Below are positions 1 through 12,560 of a stretch of 64,000 nucleotides of DNA, piece after piece. The notes under the pieces were generated by a model. The model was not told the DNA's origin and did no database searches. It worked only from the letters and a program-made list of their open reading frames with translations. Both the position numbers and the translations under genes were made by a program. The stretch's first letter is position 1; each line of letters opens with the position of its first letter. Source of the stretch: Galaxea fascicularis (Eukaryota; Cnidaria; Anthozoa; Scleractinia; Euphylliidae). The stretch covers positions 21,703,844 to 21,767,843 of the forward strand of contig OX419342.1 of the NCBI GenBank assembly GCA_948470475.1. Direction: 5' to 3'.

Positions 1-366
1 AATCTCAGTTTTTAACTACATATTTTACATATTTTAGTTAGAGAATACTTTGCACGGCCCAGTCTCCAGCACGTAATTATAGAAGGTCGAATAGCCAGAA
101 TTGAACAAACAAGTTCTATTCTTTCTTGGGTAGCAAACGGTTCCCATCCAAAATCACTTAAAACATAGATATATGAAGTGAGTACGTATATAGTCATGGT
201 ACGTCTATAGCCCTGTGTTATCTTGATATAACCCCACTTCTTAACCGATGTACAAGGAAATTTATAGCAACTGGAAAGGAGAATTAATAGTCATATCTTG
301 GGAGTTGTAAAAAGTTTTTGAATCTCCTATAAGCAACACAGATTGAATTAAAAGAACCGTTCATTG

Positions 367-632
367 TGTTCAGTGATGTTTGAGGGAAACAACATTTGTC
401 ACAATGTCGTTTGGAGAGCCATCAAAGACTTCTCCAACAAACATTGCGATCAGCAATCGCATCCTCGAATCTTCAACCCTTCAAAATTCTGGACGATATC
501 AACTAGTTTTACAACAAACACATATATATCAACTCTCCAGGGTTATCGGGGAGAGTTTCCCGGATACATGGAGCAAATCTCCCAAATAAAAGTAAATTGA
601 ATCAGTTCCCCAGAAAAATCTAAGTTTTTAAC
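367..632. repeat. Subrepeat of about 270 bp, first of five copies
   Basis: This block runs from TGTTCAGTGATG to TTTTTAACTACATATTTT. It recurs at about 1507-1775, 2126-2391, 3267-3533 and 4347-4612, so each 1.76-kb unit contains two. Copies in the first position of the unit resemble one another more than those in the second position, so the internal duplication is older than the tandem array. Confidence 0.85.
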
Positions 633-3557
633 TACATATTTTCCAAAAGTCCCAATCATCCGGTTTCTTATGCTTATATATTACGGTTGTTGGTTTTATT
701 CAGTCATGCGTTTTGAACACACTGACTTTCCAATTTCTTACTACTACTGAAATAAGCGACAGTCTGGTTGGATGAGTATTCAACCAATTTAAGTCAGTCC
801 CTGACAGATGGTATCACGTTTTCCAGAAGGATAAAGTCACTTGGCGGGGGGTTGACGTCATCGAAGTAATTTTCAGGGGGATCGGTTAGATTAGGTGAGT
901 TGGGTAAGTTTAGGGTTACACACATCATGCTCGTAAATTTGACCAGTATGTTATTTAGCGTCACCCTAAAAATCGTACCATTATGCCGAAAATTATGCTC
1001 GTGTCAGACCATCACACTTGTGTGATGCTGACTGAAATTTCGCCCTTGAATCCACGGTACCACCCATACGAGTCGCCAAAGCTTTAATCTTAAAGGCGAC
1101 GAACAATAACGCGGTATATCCAAAATGTGTAAAGTATGTTAATACTATACTTAATTCGATATTTTTTTCTTACATTTACACTGAAAATAGGAAAAAATAT
1201 TAGTTTTGTAGCATTATGCTTAAATTATGTTATAAACTTGGCCATTATACTGGCATTATGTTCGATGCGCTGACTATGCCGTTATGCCCGAAATTATGCC
1301 GGTATAATGTGTCTAACCCTAGTTAGGGGGGTTGACGTAGAAGAGAAGATCTCCGGGGGTTGGCAATTGGCATCTCTGCAAACAGTTGAGAGAAAAAAGG
1401 AGTGGCTTTCAAGTAAGTTTCGAAAGTAATTCGCCTTTGCTTTGGCTTTTGTTTACTTTGCCCCATGATTGGTTTGCAAAACTCGCGCCATTTTCTTAAC
1501 CAACAATGTTCAGTGATGTTTGAGGGAAACAACATTTGTCACAATGTCAGTTGGAGAACCATTAAGGACTTCTCCAACAAATATTGCGATCAGCAATCGC
1601 ATCCTCAAGTCTTCAACGCTCCAAACGTCTGGACGATATCAGCTAGTTTTACAACAAACACATACAGTATATGCCAACTCTTCAGGGTTATCCGAGAGAG
1701 CTCCCCAGATACAGTGCAAATCTCCCAGATAAAAGTAAATTGGATCAGTTCCCCATAAAAATCTCAGTTTTTAACTACATATTTTACATATTTTAGTTAG
1801 AGAATACTTTGCACGGCCCAGTCTCCAGCACGTAATTATAGAAGGTCGAATAGCCAGAATTGAACAAACAAGTTCTATTCTTTCTTGGGTAGCAAACGGT
1901 TCCCATCCAAAATCACTTAAAACATAGATATATGAAGTGAGTACGTATATAGTCATGGTACGTCTATAGCCCTGTGTTATCTTGATATAACCCCACTTCT
2001 TAACCGATGTACAAGGAAATTTATAGCAACTGGAAAGGAGAATTAATAGTCATATCTTGGGAGTTGTAAAAAGTTTTTGAATCTCCTATAAGCAACACAG
2101 ATTGAATTAAAAGAACCGTTCATTGTGTTCAGTGATGTTTGAGGGAAACAACATTTGTCACAATGTCGTTTGGAGAGCCATCAAAGACTTCTCCAACAAA
2201 CATTGCGATCAGCAATCGCATCCTCGAATCTTCAACCCTTCAAAATTCTGGACGATATCAACTAGTTTTACAACAAACACATATATATCAACTCTCCAGG
2301 GTTATCGGGGAGAGTTTCCCGGATACATGGAGCAAATCTCCCAAATAAAAGTAAATTGAATCAGTTCTTCAGAAAAATCTAAGTTTTTAACTACATATTT
2401 TCTAAAAGTCCCAATCATCCGGTTTCTTATGCTTATATATTACGGTTGTTGGTTTTATTCAGTCATGCGTTTTGAGCACAATGACTTTCTAATTTCTTAC
2501 TACTACTGAAATAAGCGACAGTCTGGTTGGATGAGTATTCAACCAATTTAAGTCAGTCCCTGACAGATGATATCACGTTTTCCAGAAGGATAAAGTCACT
2601 TGGCGGGGAGTTGACGACATCGAAGTAATTTTCAGGGGGATCGGTTAGATTAGGTGAGTTGGGTAAGTTTAGGGTTACACACATTATGCTCGTAAATTTG
2701 ACCAGTATGTTATTTAGCGTCACCCTAAAAATCGTACCATTATGCCGAAAATTATGCTCGTGTCAGACCATCACGCTTGTGTGATGCTGACTGAAATTTC
2801 GCCCTTGTATCCACGGTACCACCCATACGAGTCGCCAAAGCTTTAATCTTAAAGGCGACGAACAATAACGCGGTATATCCAAAATGTGTAAAGTATGTTA
2901 ATACTATACTTAATTCGATATTTTTTTCTTACATTTACACTGAAAATAGGAAAAAATATTAGTTTTGTAGCATTATGCTTAAATTATGTTATAAACTTGG
3001 CCATTATACCGGCATTATGTTCCGATGCCCTGACTATGCCGTTATGCCCGAAATTATGCCGGTATAATGTGTCTAACCCTAGTTAGGGGGGTTGACGTAG
3101 AAGAGAAGATCTTCGGGGGCTGGCAATCGCCATCTCTGCAAACAGTTGAGAGAAAAAAGGAGTGGCTTTCAAGTAAGTTTCGAAAGTAATTCGCCTTTGC
3201 TTTGGCTTTTGTTTACTTTGCCCCGTGATTGGTTTGCAAAACTCGCGCCATTTTCTTAACCAACAATGTTCAGTGATGTTTGAGGGAAACAACATTTGTC
3301 ACAATGTCAGTTGGAGAACCATTAAAGACTTCTTCAACAAATATTGCGATCAGCAATCGCATCCTCGAGCCTTCAACGCTCCAAAAGTCTGGACGATATC
3401 AGCTAGTTTTACAACAATCACATACAGTATGCCAACTCTTCAGGATTATCCGAGAGAGCTCCCCAGATACAAGGCAAATCTCCCAGATAAAAGTAAATTG
3501 GATCAGTTCCCCATAAAAATCTCAGTTTTTAACTACATATTTTACATATTTTAGTTA

Positions 3558-4017
3558 AGCTTAGTTCCCACTAGCGACATAAGGATCATAAGCATAATCA
3601 TCATCCTAAACATAAACATAAGCTTCTTATGTTCTAGTGGGAACGGTTTTCAACTGCACTCGCAATCTTTTACACGAACCTAGCCGCCATCTTGAAATGA
3701 ACCGACGCGAAAGTACTGGACCTAGACTTTCATTGGACAAAATACAATGACCCCGTTGCGTCATTATGTTTCTCATTATGTCGTTATGATTTTCGCGTTC
3801 CCACTACAAAGAATAGCAACATAGTCATAGTCAAAGACATAATCATAATCATAAGAAAATAGTCGATCATTTTCTTATGATTATGATTATGTTGATCATA
3901 AGGGCGCCTATGATTATGTTTCCAGACGTTCCCACTGAGACATAAGCGACATAACAACGTTGTGTTCGTGCTTATGATTATGATTATGATCGTTATGTCA
4001 CTAGTGGGAACAAGGCT
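3558..4017. mobile_element. PIF/Harbinger-like foldback MITE, TTA target duplication
   Basis: Comparison with the uninterrupted units shows a clean 460-bp insertion. The flanks are TTA (3555-3557) and TTA (4018-4020), and the ends read AGCTTAGTTCCCACTAG and the complement of AGCCTTGTTCCCACTAG. The terminal motif GTTCCCACT recurs internally (near 3564, 3637 reversed, 3800, 3920 and 4003 reversed), with CATAAG/CATAATCAT arrays between copies. The element is therefore several hairpins in series. It has no coding capacity. A 3-bp TTA duplication is typical of PIF/Harbinger (known); family membership is inferred. Confidence 0.85.
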
Positions 4018-5020
4018 TTAGAGAATAATTTGCACGGCCCAGTCTCCAACACGTAATTATAGAAGGTCGAATAGCCAGAATTGAACAAACAAGTTCGATT
4101 CTTTCTTGGGTAGCAAACGGTTCCCACCCAAAATCACTTAAAACATAGATATATGAAGTGAGCACGTATATAGTCATGGTACGTCTATAGCCCTGTGTTA
4201 TCTTGATATAACCCCACTTCTTAACCGATGTACAAGGAAATTTATAGCAACTGGAAAGGAGAATTAATAGTCATATCTTGGGAGTTGTAAAAAGTTTTTG
4301 AATCTCCTATAAGCAACACAGATTGAATTAAAAGAACCGTTCATTGTGTTCAGTGATGTTTGAGGGAAACAACATTTGTCACAATGTCGTTTGGAGAGCC
4401 ATCAAAGACTTCTCCAACAAACATTGCGATCAGCAATCGCATCCTCGAATCTTCAACCCTTCAAAATTCTGGACGATATCAACTAGTTTTACAACAAACA
4501 CATATATATCAACTCTCCAGGGTTATCGGGGAGAGTTTCCCGGATACATGGAGCAAATCTCCCAAATAAAAGTAAATTGAATCAGTTCCCCAGAAATATC
4601 TAAGTTTTTAACTACATATTTTCTAAAAGTCCCAATCATCCGGTTTCGTATGCTTATATATTACGGTTGTTGGTTTTATTCAGTCATGCGTTTTGAACAC
4701 ACTGACTTTCCAATTTCTTACTTCTACTGAAATAAGCGACAGTCTGGTTGGTTCCAAATTTGCATTATGTTCCGATGCCCTGACTATGCCGTTATGCCCG
4801 AAATTATGCCGGTATAATGTGTCTAACCCTAGTTAGGGGGGTTGACGTAGAAGAGAAGATCTTCGGGGGTTGGCAATCGCCATCTCTGCAAACAGTTGAG
4901 AGAAAAAAGGAGTTGCTTTCAAGTTAGTGTCGAAAGTAATTCGCCTTTGCTTTGGCTTTTGTTTACTTCGCCCCGTGATTGGTTTGCAAAACTCGCGCCA
5001 GTTTCTTAACCAAAACCAAA

Positions 5021-5259
5021 ACTAATCGTGACTTTCCCGCGCGTGACGCCAGCTACACATCATTGCCTCTGATTCGGATTGGTTCATTGTGCTTTTTGCA
5101 TCTGTTGTGATTGGCTAGAGTAATCTCTATCTAATAATAAATATTACTGACCAAATGATATTTTATCATATGTTTGGTATGACTGACGGTGACGTGCCTC
5201 AAGCTGCTTGGATGAAATAGGAGTAGAAAGACTCTTCAAAGTGAAGTAGACGCTACACA
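5021..5259. other. Non-coding spacer with CCAAT-like motifs
   Basis: This short stretch holds repeated GATTGG/CCAAT-like motifs and a GCGCG patch. It continues the flank of the tandem array. It looks like dispersed repeat DNA; no gene is visible. Confidence 0.4.
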
Positions 5260-6542
5260 CAAGTATGAAGTCTAACTACTCTAATAGTTATGTTGGATTT
5301 GAGCGCGGCCTTTGACACTGTTACTCACAAGATTTTGCTTGAAAGGTTGCAGCACGACATTGGTATTTCTGGAGTGCCTCTACAATGGTTTAAGTCATAC
5401 TTGTCAAATAGAAGTCAAAGGATCGCAGTTCAGAGAACGTTATCTCGGAATTTTGATCTTGATTGTGGTGTTCCCCAAGGTTCCTGCCTCGGTCCATTGC
5501 TCTACGTCATCTATGCATCAAAGTTGTCCAACATCATGGAACGACATCTTCCTGGCGCGCACTGCTACGCTGATGATTCTCAGTTACATCTAAGCTTTAG
5601 ACCAGCTGATGGATTGTCATCCCAGACTGATGCCATTCATGCAGTGGAACGATGGACATACGGCCGCTGGATGGTTAGCGATCGTCCATCCAGTGAATGA
5701 TGACAAGACGGAATTTCTGGTTACTGGCACTCGTCAACAACTGAGTAAAGTTGAGTCACTCCCTTTAAGAGTTGGAACAATCGATATGGAACCCGTGAAT
5801 TGCGTAAGAAATCACAGTGCTTGGTTTGATTCCATGTTGTCTATGGAAACTCATATTAACAAAGTATACAGCTCCGGATTTTATTATCTGCATAACCTCA
5901 GAAGGATTAGGAAATGCCCGTCACAAAACTGTCTAGCAACTGTTATCCATGTGTTTGTCACAAGTCGGCTAGACTATTGCAATAGTCTCATGTGTGGCCT
6001 CCCGCAGTGTCAAATTTCAAAATTACAGAGAGTACAGAACGCTGCTGCTCGCATTGCTCTTGGCCTTAGTAAATTCTCCCATATAACTCCAGCACTGCGA
6101 CAACTTCATTGGCTGACTGTCATAAAGCGAATTCAATTCAAGATCCTAGCTACTTCTCACTTTCAAGGTTATTCACGGACTCTCCCCTCCCTACATCAGT
6201 GAACTTATAACTGTCAAACCTAAATCTACCTACGGTCTCCGCTCAAACAACAGTACGCTGCTACTACCTCCTACACAGAAAATGCTGCCTACGCTTGGTG
6301 CTCGCTCCTTTGCTGCTGCTGCCCCTGCACTTTGGAACAAACTACCTCCTCACATTAGAAATGCTGCATCTTTAAATTGTTTTAAGAAATCAATCAAGAC
6401 TTTTCTTTTTAATGAATCATTTTAAATTTAATTTTTGATCTTTATATTGTATTTAATTTTATGTGAAACTTTTGTAAAGCGCTTTTGATCATATCTGGAA
6501 AGAGCGCTATAGAAATTTTAAAATTACTATTATTTATTATTT
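5260..6542 (+). pseudogene. CR1/L2-like LINE fragment (reverse transcriptase to 3' end)
   Basis: Reverse transcriptase from a non-LTR retrotransposon, truncated at the 5' side. The first frame (5290-5700) shows LDLSAAFDTV, a GVPQGSCLGPLL block and the catalytic box YADDSQLHL near 5567. A frameshift near 5650-5690 moves the protein to another frame (to about 6200), with NDDKTEFLVTG and the C-terminal LDYCNSL and RVQNAAARIAL blocks. A second shift leads to a LWNKLPPHIR block and a stop near 6424. The 3' end has a GAGCGCTATAG-type tail followed by a TATT-rich repeat, as in CR1/L2-type elements. Two frameshifts make it inactive. The exact clade needs a tree. Confidence 0.85.
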
Positions 6543-7033
6543 GTTAAGTCGTTAGCCCTTCGGGATCGTGGGAGTTTACCTAAAATTTTCCCCCTTTCAT
6601 ATCCGCCTGTTGCAGTGTTGGGACAAGATGTACTTTTAGAAATCAAATCTTTGAAAATATTCAAGGAACATAGTGATCAGGAATGATAATGTGGAATTCC
6701 AAAAGTTGCAAGTTTACCTACATCAATAGCCAGTAGAATGTAGTCATAGCTCAGGCGGGGGGTACCCCCATACATATCCTTTGCGGGGATGTGCCGCTGG
6801 GAAGGGGACAGTTTTTGGCCCTTCAGCTCTCCATGAACAGGGCCTGTACATAGTTTAATTTGAAGCGAATCTATCCCGTAAACAGGGTCTTGACCCTTTC
6901 TCGTCGAGTACCTGGCAATCAAAATCGTTTCTCCACGAAATATGTGCAAAATTTTGCGATTTGTTTTGTAATATGCAGGGTACTGTCCTTAAATTGAAGG
7001 CGTTTTCCTATACTAAAGGAAGTAAGGTTAATA
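6543..7033. other. Non-coding, with a relic of a G-rich MITE near 6755-6960
   Basis: The stretch GGCGGGGGGTACCCC followed by GGGGATGTGCCGCTGG resembles an end of the G-rich element at 48392-48767, but no matching second end or target duplication is visible. The rest shows no recognisable feature. Confidence 0.4.
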
Positions 7034-7488
7034 GGGAGTTACAGAAACCAGGACGACGACAGCAACAAGCAATTGCTTTGCACGTGTGTTTCACATTTTG
7101 GTACATTTCTTTACCGTCCTCTGCAAAACAACGGTTAGGGAGATTAAGATACGAGGCGGCGACAGCAACGAGAACGCCACAAAACAATAGGCTTAATGAG
7201 CAAAAACAATGGCTCTGCACGTGTGTTTTGCATTTTGATACATTTCTTTACCGTCCCCTGCAAAACAACAACGTGAAATGACCAATTTTAGGTTTCCTCG
7301 AGACCCTGACCGTATGACGGCAAAATCCTCTCTTTGACGTCGTTCAGGCTAATTCAGTTCCTGGAGAGTTCGCTAGCATTTTCCAAGTTAAACAAATTGG
7401 AATGATTACGAAAGAGTTACAAAAACGAGAAGTTATATTTTTAAATGACGTTCTCGTTGCCGTTGCCGTCCTTGTTTCTTAAACTCCC
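7034..7488. mobile_element. MITE with TA target duplication (GGGAGTT ends)
   Basis: Ends are GGGAGTTACAG and the complement TAAACTCCC, flanked by TA on both sides (7032-7033 and 7489-7490). Subterminal sequence is built of GACGACAGCAACGAGAACG-type triplet runs. A second start of the same family appears inside at about 7138, so this copy is compound. A cleaner relative is at 61815-62180. The TA duplication fits a Tc1/mariner-like superfamily; this is inferred. Confidence 0.7.
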
Positions 7489-8095
7489 TATTTTTTGCTG
7501 TAAACGGGCTCAGGGTTTCAAACATCCAGGAGTCATAGATCTTAACATTTGCTATAATTTACCTTCATGTTTCTCAATGGCAAACTTGTATATATCATAT
7601 GGTATCTCACCTGGTTCTCCCAGCAAAGACAACACCTTCAATACTTCACTTCAAGAATGGCTTAATCAAGGCATACCTCGGTGTCGGAGAAAATTTACCA
7701 ACGACCGTTCCCTGTCAGTCAGATAGATGTCGGCATCATGAAGAGTACGTAGTCCGTAGTGCTGTTTCTATTTTACTGAAGTGAGGACAAGTGTACCACA
7801 CTTATTCTTGTCCTTTAAAAGCTTTTATGTATTTTATGTTGATTTAATTTGAAGAACGAACCTGACCATTAAAGATGTACCACGCGCAACCACTTTCCAT
7901 CGAAAAATACTGTTTCTTTAAGTAAAACACTCTCAGGAATGGTATTCGTTACAATTGTGTGTTTCAGCTATGGAAATGCCTGTTCATTTACGATGGACAA
8001 AATTCCCTTTCCAAGGGCTCAGGAAACTTTCAGTAAAGACCTTTTCCCCTGGCCAGTGCACCAGTGCACAGATGAAAGTGTTTCTGGTTGTGTTA
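7489..8095. other. No recognisable feature
   Basis: Short open frames of 60-93 codons at 7445-7726 and 7599-7784 overlap each other in different frames and show no domain. I see no repeat boundaries or RNA genes here. Confidence 0.4.
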
Positions 8096-8730
8096 TTGAC
8101 CGTAATGTTTTCAAGGGAACAAGCTTAACCCACCGTTGACAGCGATCGGTTCCCTGCGATGGCTTCGAAATTTTCATGCGCAAATATAACATCTCTCCAA
8201 CGATTGGTTTAGTATTCTGGATACCTATAGGATCACTATAGCACTGCTTTCAATAGTATTGCTTGATACTTACCGTATTCTTTGAAATGAAACGGTCAAA
8301 ACCCTTTTTTGATTAAAAAACATTGCCTAAATGTCCTGGCTACTACTAGCTGGCTCGGAATGTTTGTCCAAGTCTCGCGGGGGGTCCTAAGCTATGCAAG
8401 GCAGCGCGCTTCGCCCTGGAGCCAGTGCCACGCCGTGACGTGAACTCTGATTTTGTAGACACCTCAATCTTCACTGTTATAGATCCAGATTACGAAAATC
8501 ATTATGTCAAAACATCTGCAGGCAAGAGACGGTTTCAAATTGCTAAAATCTTTATAGCGTTGGACGCCAAAATGTTTCCCTCAAGAGTGATCTAATATAA
8601 TGTCATTAATTATGAACTTTCGAATCGAAGCTAAGGGATGCCATTCTCTAAAGGCCCTGGCAAACGAGGACACATTGTATAGAATCTACAATGAATCCCG
8701 ACTATCTTCCACCTCTCTCTATTCAACGGG

Positions 8731-10080
8731 ATCTTTCGCCATTTTTCACGTTGCAATACAGTGTGGTTTTAAAGGTTGCACGATCTACCTTTCGCGGTTG
8801 TAAACAGTTTTACAGAAAAGAGTCATCAGAATTGTTGACAAACTTAACATAGAGAATATACCGCTTCCTAAACGTTTATACTGCCTCCCTCCTGCGTTTT
8901 AGAATTATTTTTAAAATAGTGTTACTGACTTATAAAGCTTTAAACAGTCAGGCACCTAGTTACATTAGTGCATGAGACCTACCGAAGTATAAGAACTCGG
9001 GCCGCGTATTAAGATCGTCAAACAAGCATTGCTTGATGGACCCGTGGCTAATCTAAAAACCTATGGTAATAGGGCATATACTCTGTAGCAGGACCGAAAT
9101 TATGGAACAAGTTACTATTGGACATGTAACCGCATACAACCGGCGCTTTCATGATGTTAATTTATTTTAGTGACATCTGTACCTTTCGCCATTTTTCACG
9201 TTGCAATACAGTGTGGTTTTAAAGGTTGCACGATCTACCTTTCGCGGTTGTAAACAGTTTTACAGAAAAGAGTCATCAGAATTGTTGACAAACTTAACAT
9301 AGAGAATATACCGCTTCCTAAACGTTTATACTGCCTCCCTCCTGCGCTTTAGAATTATTTTTAAAATAGTGTTACTGACTTATAAAGCTTTAAACAGTCA
9401 GGCACCTAGTTACATTAGTGCATGAGACCTACCGAAGTATAAGAACTCGGGCCGCGTATTAAGATCGTCAAACAAGCATTGCTTGATGGACCCGTGGCTA
9501 ATCTAAAAACCTATGGTAATAGGGCATATACTCTGTAGCAGGACCGAAATTATGGAACAAGTTACTATTGGACATGTAACCGCATACAACCGGCGCTTTC
9601 ATGATGTTAATTTATTTTAGTGACATCTGTACCTTTCGCCATTTTTCACGTTGCAATACAGTGTGGTTTTAAAGGTTGCACGATCTACCTTTCGCGGTTG
9701 TAAACAGTTTTACAGAAAAGAGTCATCAGAATTGTTGACAAACTTAACATAGAGAATATACCGCTTCCTAAACGTTTATACTGCCTCCCTCCTGCGCTTT
9801 AGAATTATTTTTAAAATAGTGTTACTGACTTATAAAGCTTTAAACAGTCAGGCACCTAGTTACATTAGTGCATGAGACCTACCGAAGTATAAGAACTCGG
9901 GCCGCGTATTAAGATCGTCAAACAAGCATTGCTTGATGGACCCGTGGCTAATCTAAAAACCTATGGTAATAGGGCATATACTCTGTAGCAGGACCGAAAT
10001 TATGGAACAAGTTACTATTGGACATGTAACCGCATGCAACCGGTGCTTTCATGATGTTAACTTATTCTAGTGACATCTGT
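8731..10080. repeat. Three tandem copies of a 450-bp unit
   Basis: Units are 8731-9180, 9181-9630 and 9631-10080, differing at only a few bases. Each contains the C-terminal end of a CR1/L2-like LINE reading frame (YKALNSQAPSYIS-like and LWNKL-like blocks, broken by stops), fused to sequence of the inverted-duplication arm. The partner arm at 43.9-44.3 kb has no such triplication. The near-identity indicates a recent event or an assembly duplication. Confidence 0.92.
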
Positions 10081-12560
10081 ACCTTTAAATTGGGCCGAAC
10101 CTTGATAATTTACGAGAAACCTTTTGAGTTCCACTAAGACGCACCTCGCCACTTTGTTTTAAGTGAACATGTCTTCTGCCCCCTTGCATTTAATTAATTT
10201 GGTAAATAAATAAATTCAAACGCAAATACAAACAAATCTTTTTAATGAATGTGAAAATGCTACATAATTCTAGAACTTGTTATAAAATAATGCACAGCAA
10301 AGAATTAACAGTCGCTTAGCAAACGGGTCATCAGGAAATCATAATAAGATGGAGAGACATGAAACCAACACGAATTGTCTTTACACGACTAGCAAGTCTC
10401 TGAAGTCTTTGAATGACCAAACAACAAGCTAATGTTACTTATAATCAAATGACGTCTATGGAAGATCTGACTTCCTATGTCTTTGACCGCCTTTTAAGCA
10501 AATAAATAAAAGTAGTTTTCCATAACAACTCAATGAAATAGGCTTATACTGAGACCTTAATTCACTAACACAATTAAATATTCCGGCTTTTTTTTTTTTC
10601 AATAACACTGAATGGCCCATGCAGACAAGCAATTGCCGTGCATTATCATTCAGTTTAGATCTTTCAGAAATAAAAGCGCAACTTACCATGTTGAAATTGT
10701 GAAAACGATCCAGATTGATAAATAATTGGTGTGATAAAATTCAGAAACAAATGAGTTGAACGGCTGATGGAATGAGGAAATTTAAAACGATTTCTTGCTC
10801 ACTTGAAATTTTCGTGTGTTCTGAACCTTTTCCTATTGCAAGAGGTTGTATGTTATTATTTTCCGATAGTAAAAAGTGGGGGTCACCCAGCTCGTTTTTA
10901 AATGAAAACCAAAAATAGGAGGCTTTAATTGGTGTAACTTCTATGCAATATCATTTTATGACATACGATTCTAAAGATCCGTTGTCAATTAGGAATGCTG
11001 CCGATTTTGTTTTGTATGGAGCACCGGGGCTTTTTCTGTTGCTAATTTGCATGTTTCTCTCCTGGGTTGGTTCAGTGCGAAGATGCTGACCAAACACAAG
11101 CTCGAGATAACTGTCGGAACATTTGAAGTTATCAGCGGGTCTATGTATTCTTCACAGTCGCCAAACTCGCTTACCTTGATAGAATTCACTGTGTTATTGA
11201 ACAATACCGAAAGAAAGCAAGGAGTATCATTATGCTTACTATGAAAGTTCCTGGTAAACGTCTGTTAAGAGGGCAGCCCATTTTTTTGCCGCACTTCAAC
11301 AATATTCTCCTAATATATATATGATACAAGTACTACGCACACATTACAATGTTAGAAGTTCTGTTGGGACAAGAAACCTAAATAATTCCCATCACTGGTA
11401 TAAATACATAACCAATCAACAGAAACAAAACAAACTTACACAGTTCAAGACAGCTGATATAAACGTGTCAGCTTACTGAAAGCATTTTAAATCTAATTTA
11501 TTCAGCTCGGTTGCTTGGAACAACAAACAAAACGAACGAATTCAAGGGTATTACAAGTCGGAAAATTGAACTCAAACAAAGAAGAGGTCGCTTTCGGTTA
11601 GAAGCAGCTTTACAGAGTAAAACCGATCTAAAGGAATTACTTTAAGTTTACCCTGGTCGGCCATGTGCTGCAAGGACAGCGGCCCACATCATCAATCTTG
11701 GCCATCATGTGACGCTTACAGCCGGTCCTGAAACAGCCACTGACAAATTCCTCTTCCACTGGGTCGCGATGAGCTCGTAAGCAAAAAACGGAAGTTATGC
11801 CTTCCTATCTATTTCACCAACTCACATGTTTGAACTTGACAGGTTCCATGCGTCCTCCGTGCACAAGTCTAACTGATCTTAAGCTGGGTATCCGATATCA
11901 CAGCAGAAGTGTGCCTTCTTTTTCTGTTAGAAATACGCTAATAGAATACAAAAGTGTATTTATTTTGCCGCACGTGTGGGGGATTTCACGTGTCTATAAA
12001 ACTTGCACTTAAACGTGACTTGTCAAACGTGATCTTACTGTCTACGCGCGTGCCGCATTTGAATATTGGTACAGCATAACTGTGCACAAACAAATTCTTT
12101 TCTTCTATCGCAGTTCACGTGAAGGGACATTTATTTCTCTGCTTAGCATCCTTGATGCTTTTGTCTTAACACCCTTAAAGTCGCCCGGAAATGAAAGGAT
12201 TCAATGCAACCAAGAAAAGACCGGTCAAGTGACTGGTGCTTCGAGACCAAGAGGGAGACTGAACTGAATTGTTACGGGTAGCAGTTTACAAACTTGAGCA
12301 CAGGCTGTGGCTGCCAGAAATCCGAAATGCAAATTTTGAATTTCGTTCTAGCTAGTTCCTGAGTCCAGCCTTTTCAGATTTTGTGTGTCTCAAAATGTCA
12401 TACAAAACCACAGCAGCATAAGCTATATTTAGAGCGCAGATTTGAAAGCTAGATCAAGTTAATTTTTTTTATCTTGGTCGAGTGCAAACCTGGGGCTGGA
12501 ATCATGAAATCCTACCCGAGATACAACTCAACATAAAATCAAACCAAATCAAATCAATTT
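10081..12560. other. Inverted-duplication arm without recognised genes
   Basis: The sequence has matches in the partner arm throughout. A possible splice donor is shared by both arms: on the minus strand ATCAAG followed by GTAAGC at 11174, and on the plus strand ATCAAG followed by GTGAGC at 42719. Some adjacent codons also align. This may be the relic of a duplicated gene, but the frames contain indels and no family is recognisable. Confidence 0.4.

Larger units (their letters stand above)
1..5020. repeat. Tandem array of about 1.76-kb units (two full, one partial)
   Basis: Unit 1 spans 1-1759 and unit 2 spans 1760-3517, nearly identical. Unit 3 starts at 3518, is interrupted by a MITE (3558-4017) and lacks about 480 bp equivalent to 770-1252 of unit 1 (junction near 4750). 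Each full unit carries two diverged copies of a subrepeat of about 270 bp (starts near 367, 1507, 2126, 3267 and 4347). Small open frames of 60-110 codons recur in each unit but overlap in several frames and match no family I recognise. The part around 940-1320 is rich in ATTATGCC-like motifs and may be an older MITE copied with the unit. Confidence 0.9.

Noticed and set aside
364..600. Recurrent 60-109-codon frames in the 1.76-kb array as a gene family
   Set aside because: Two different frames of the same DNA are open, the C-terminal halves diverge by indels between copies, and no domain is visible.
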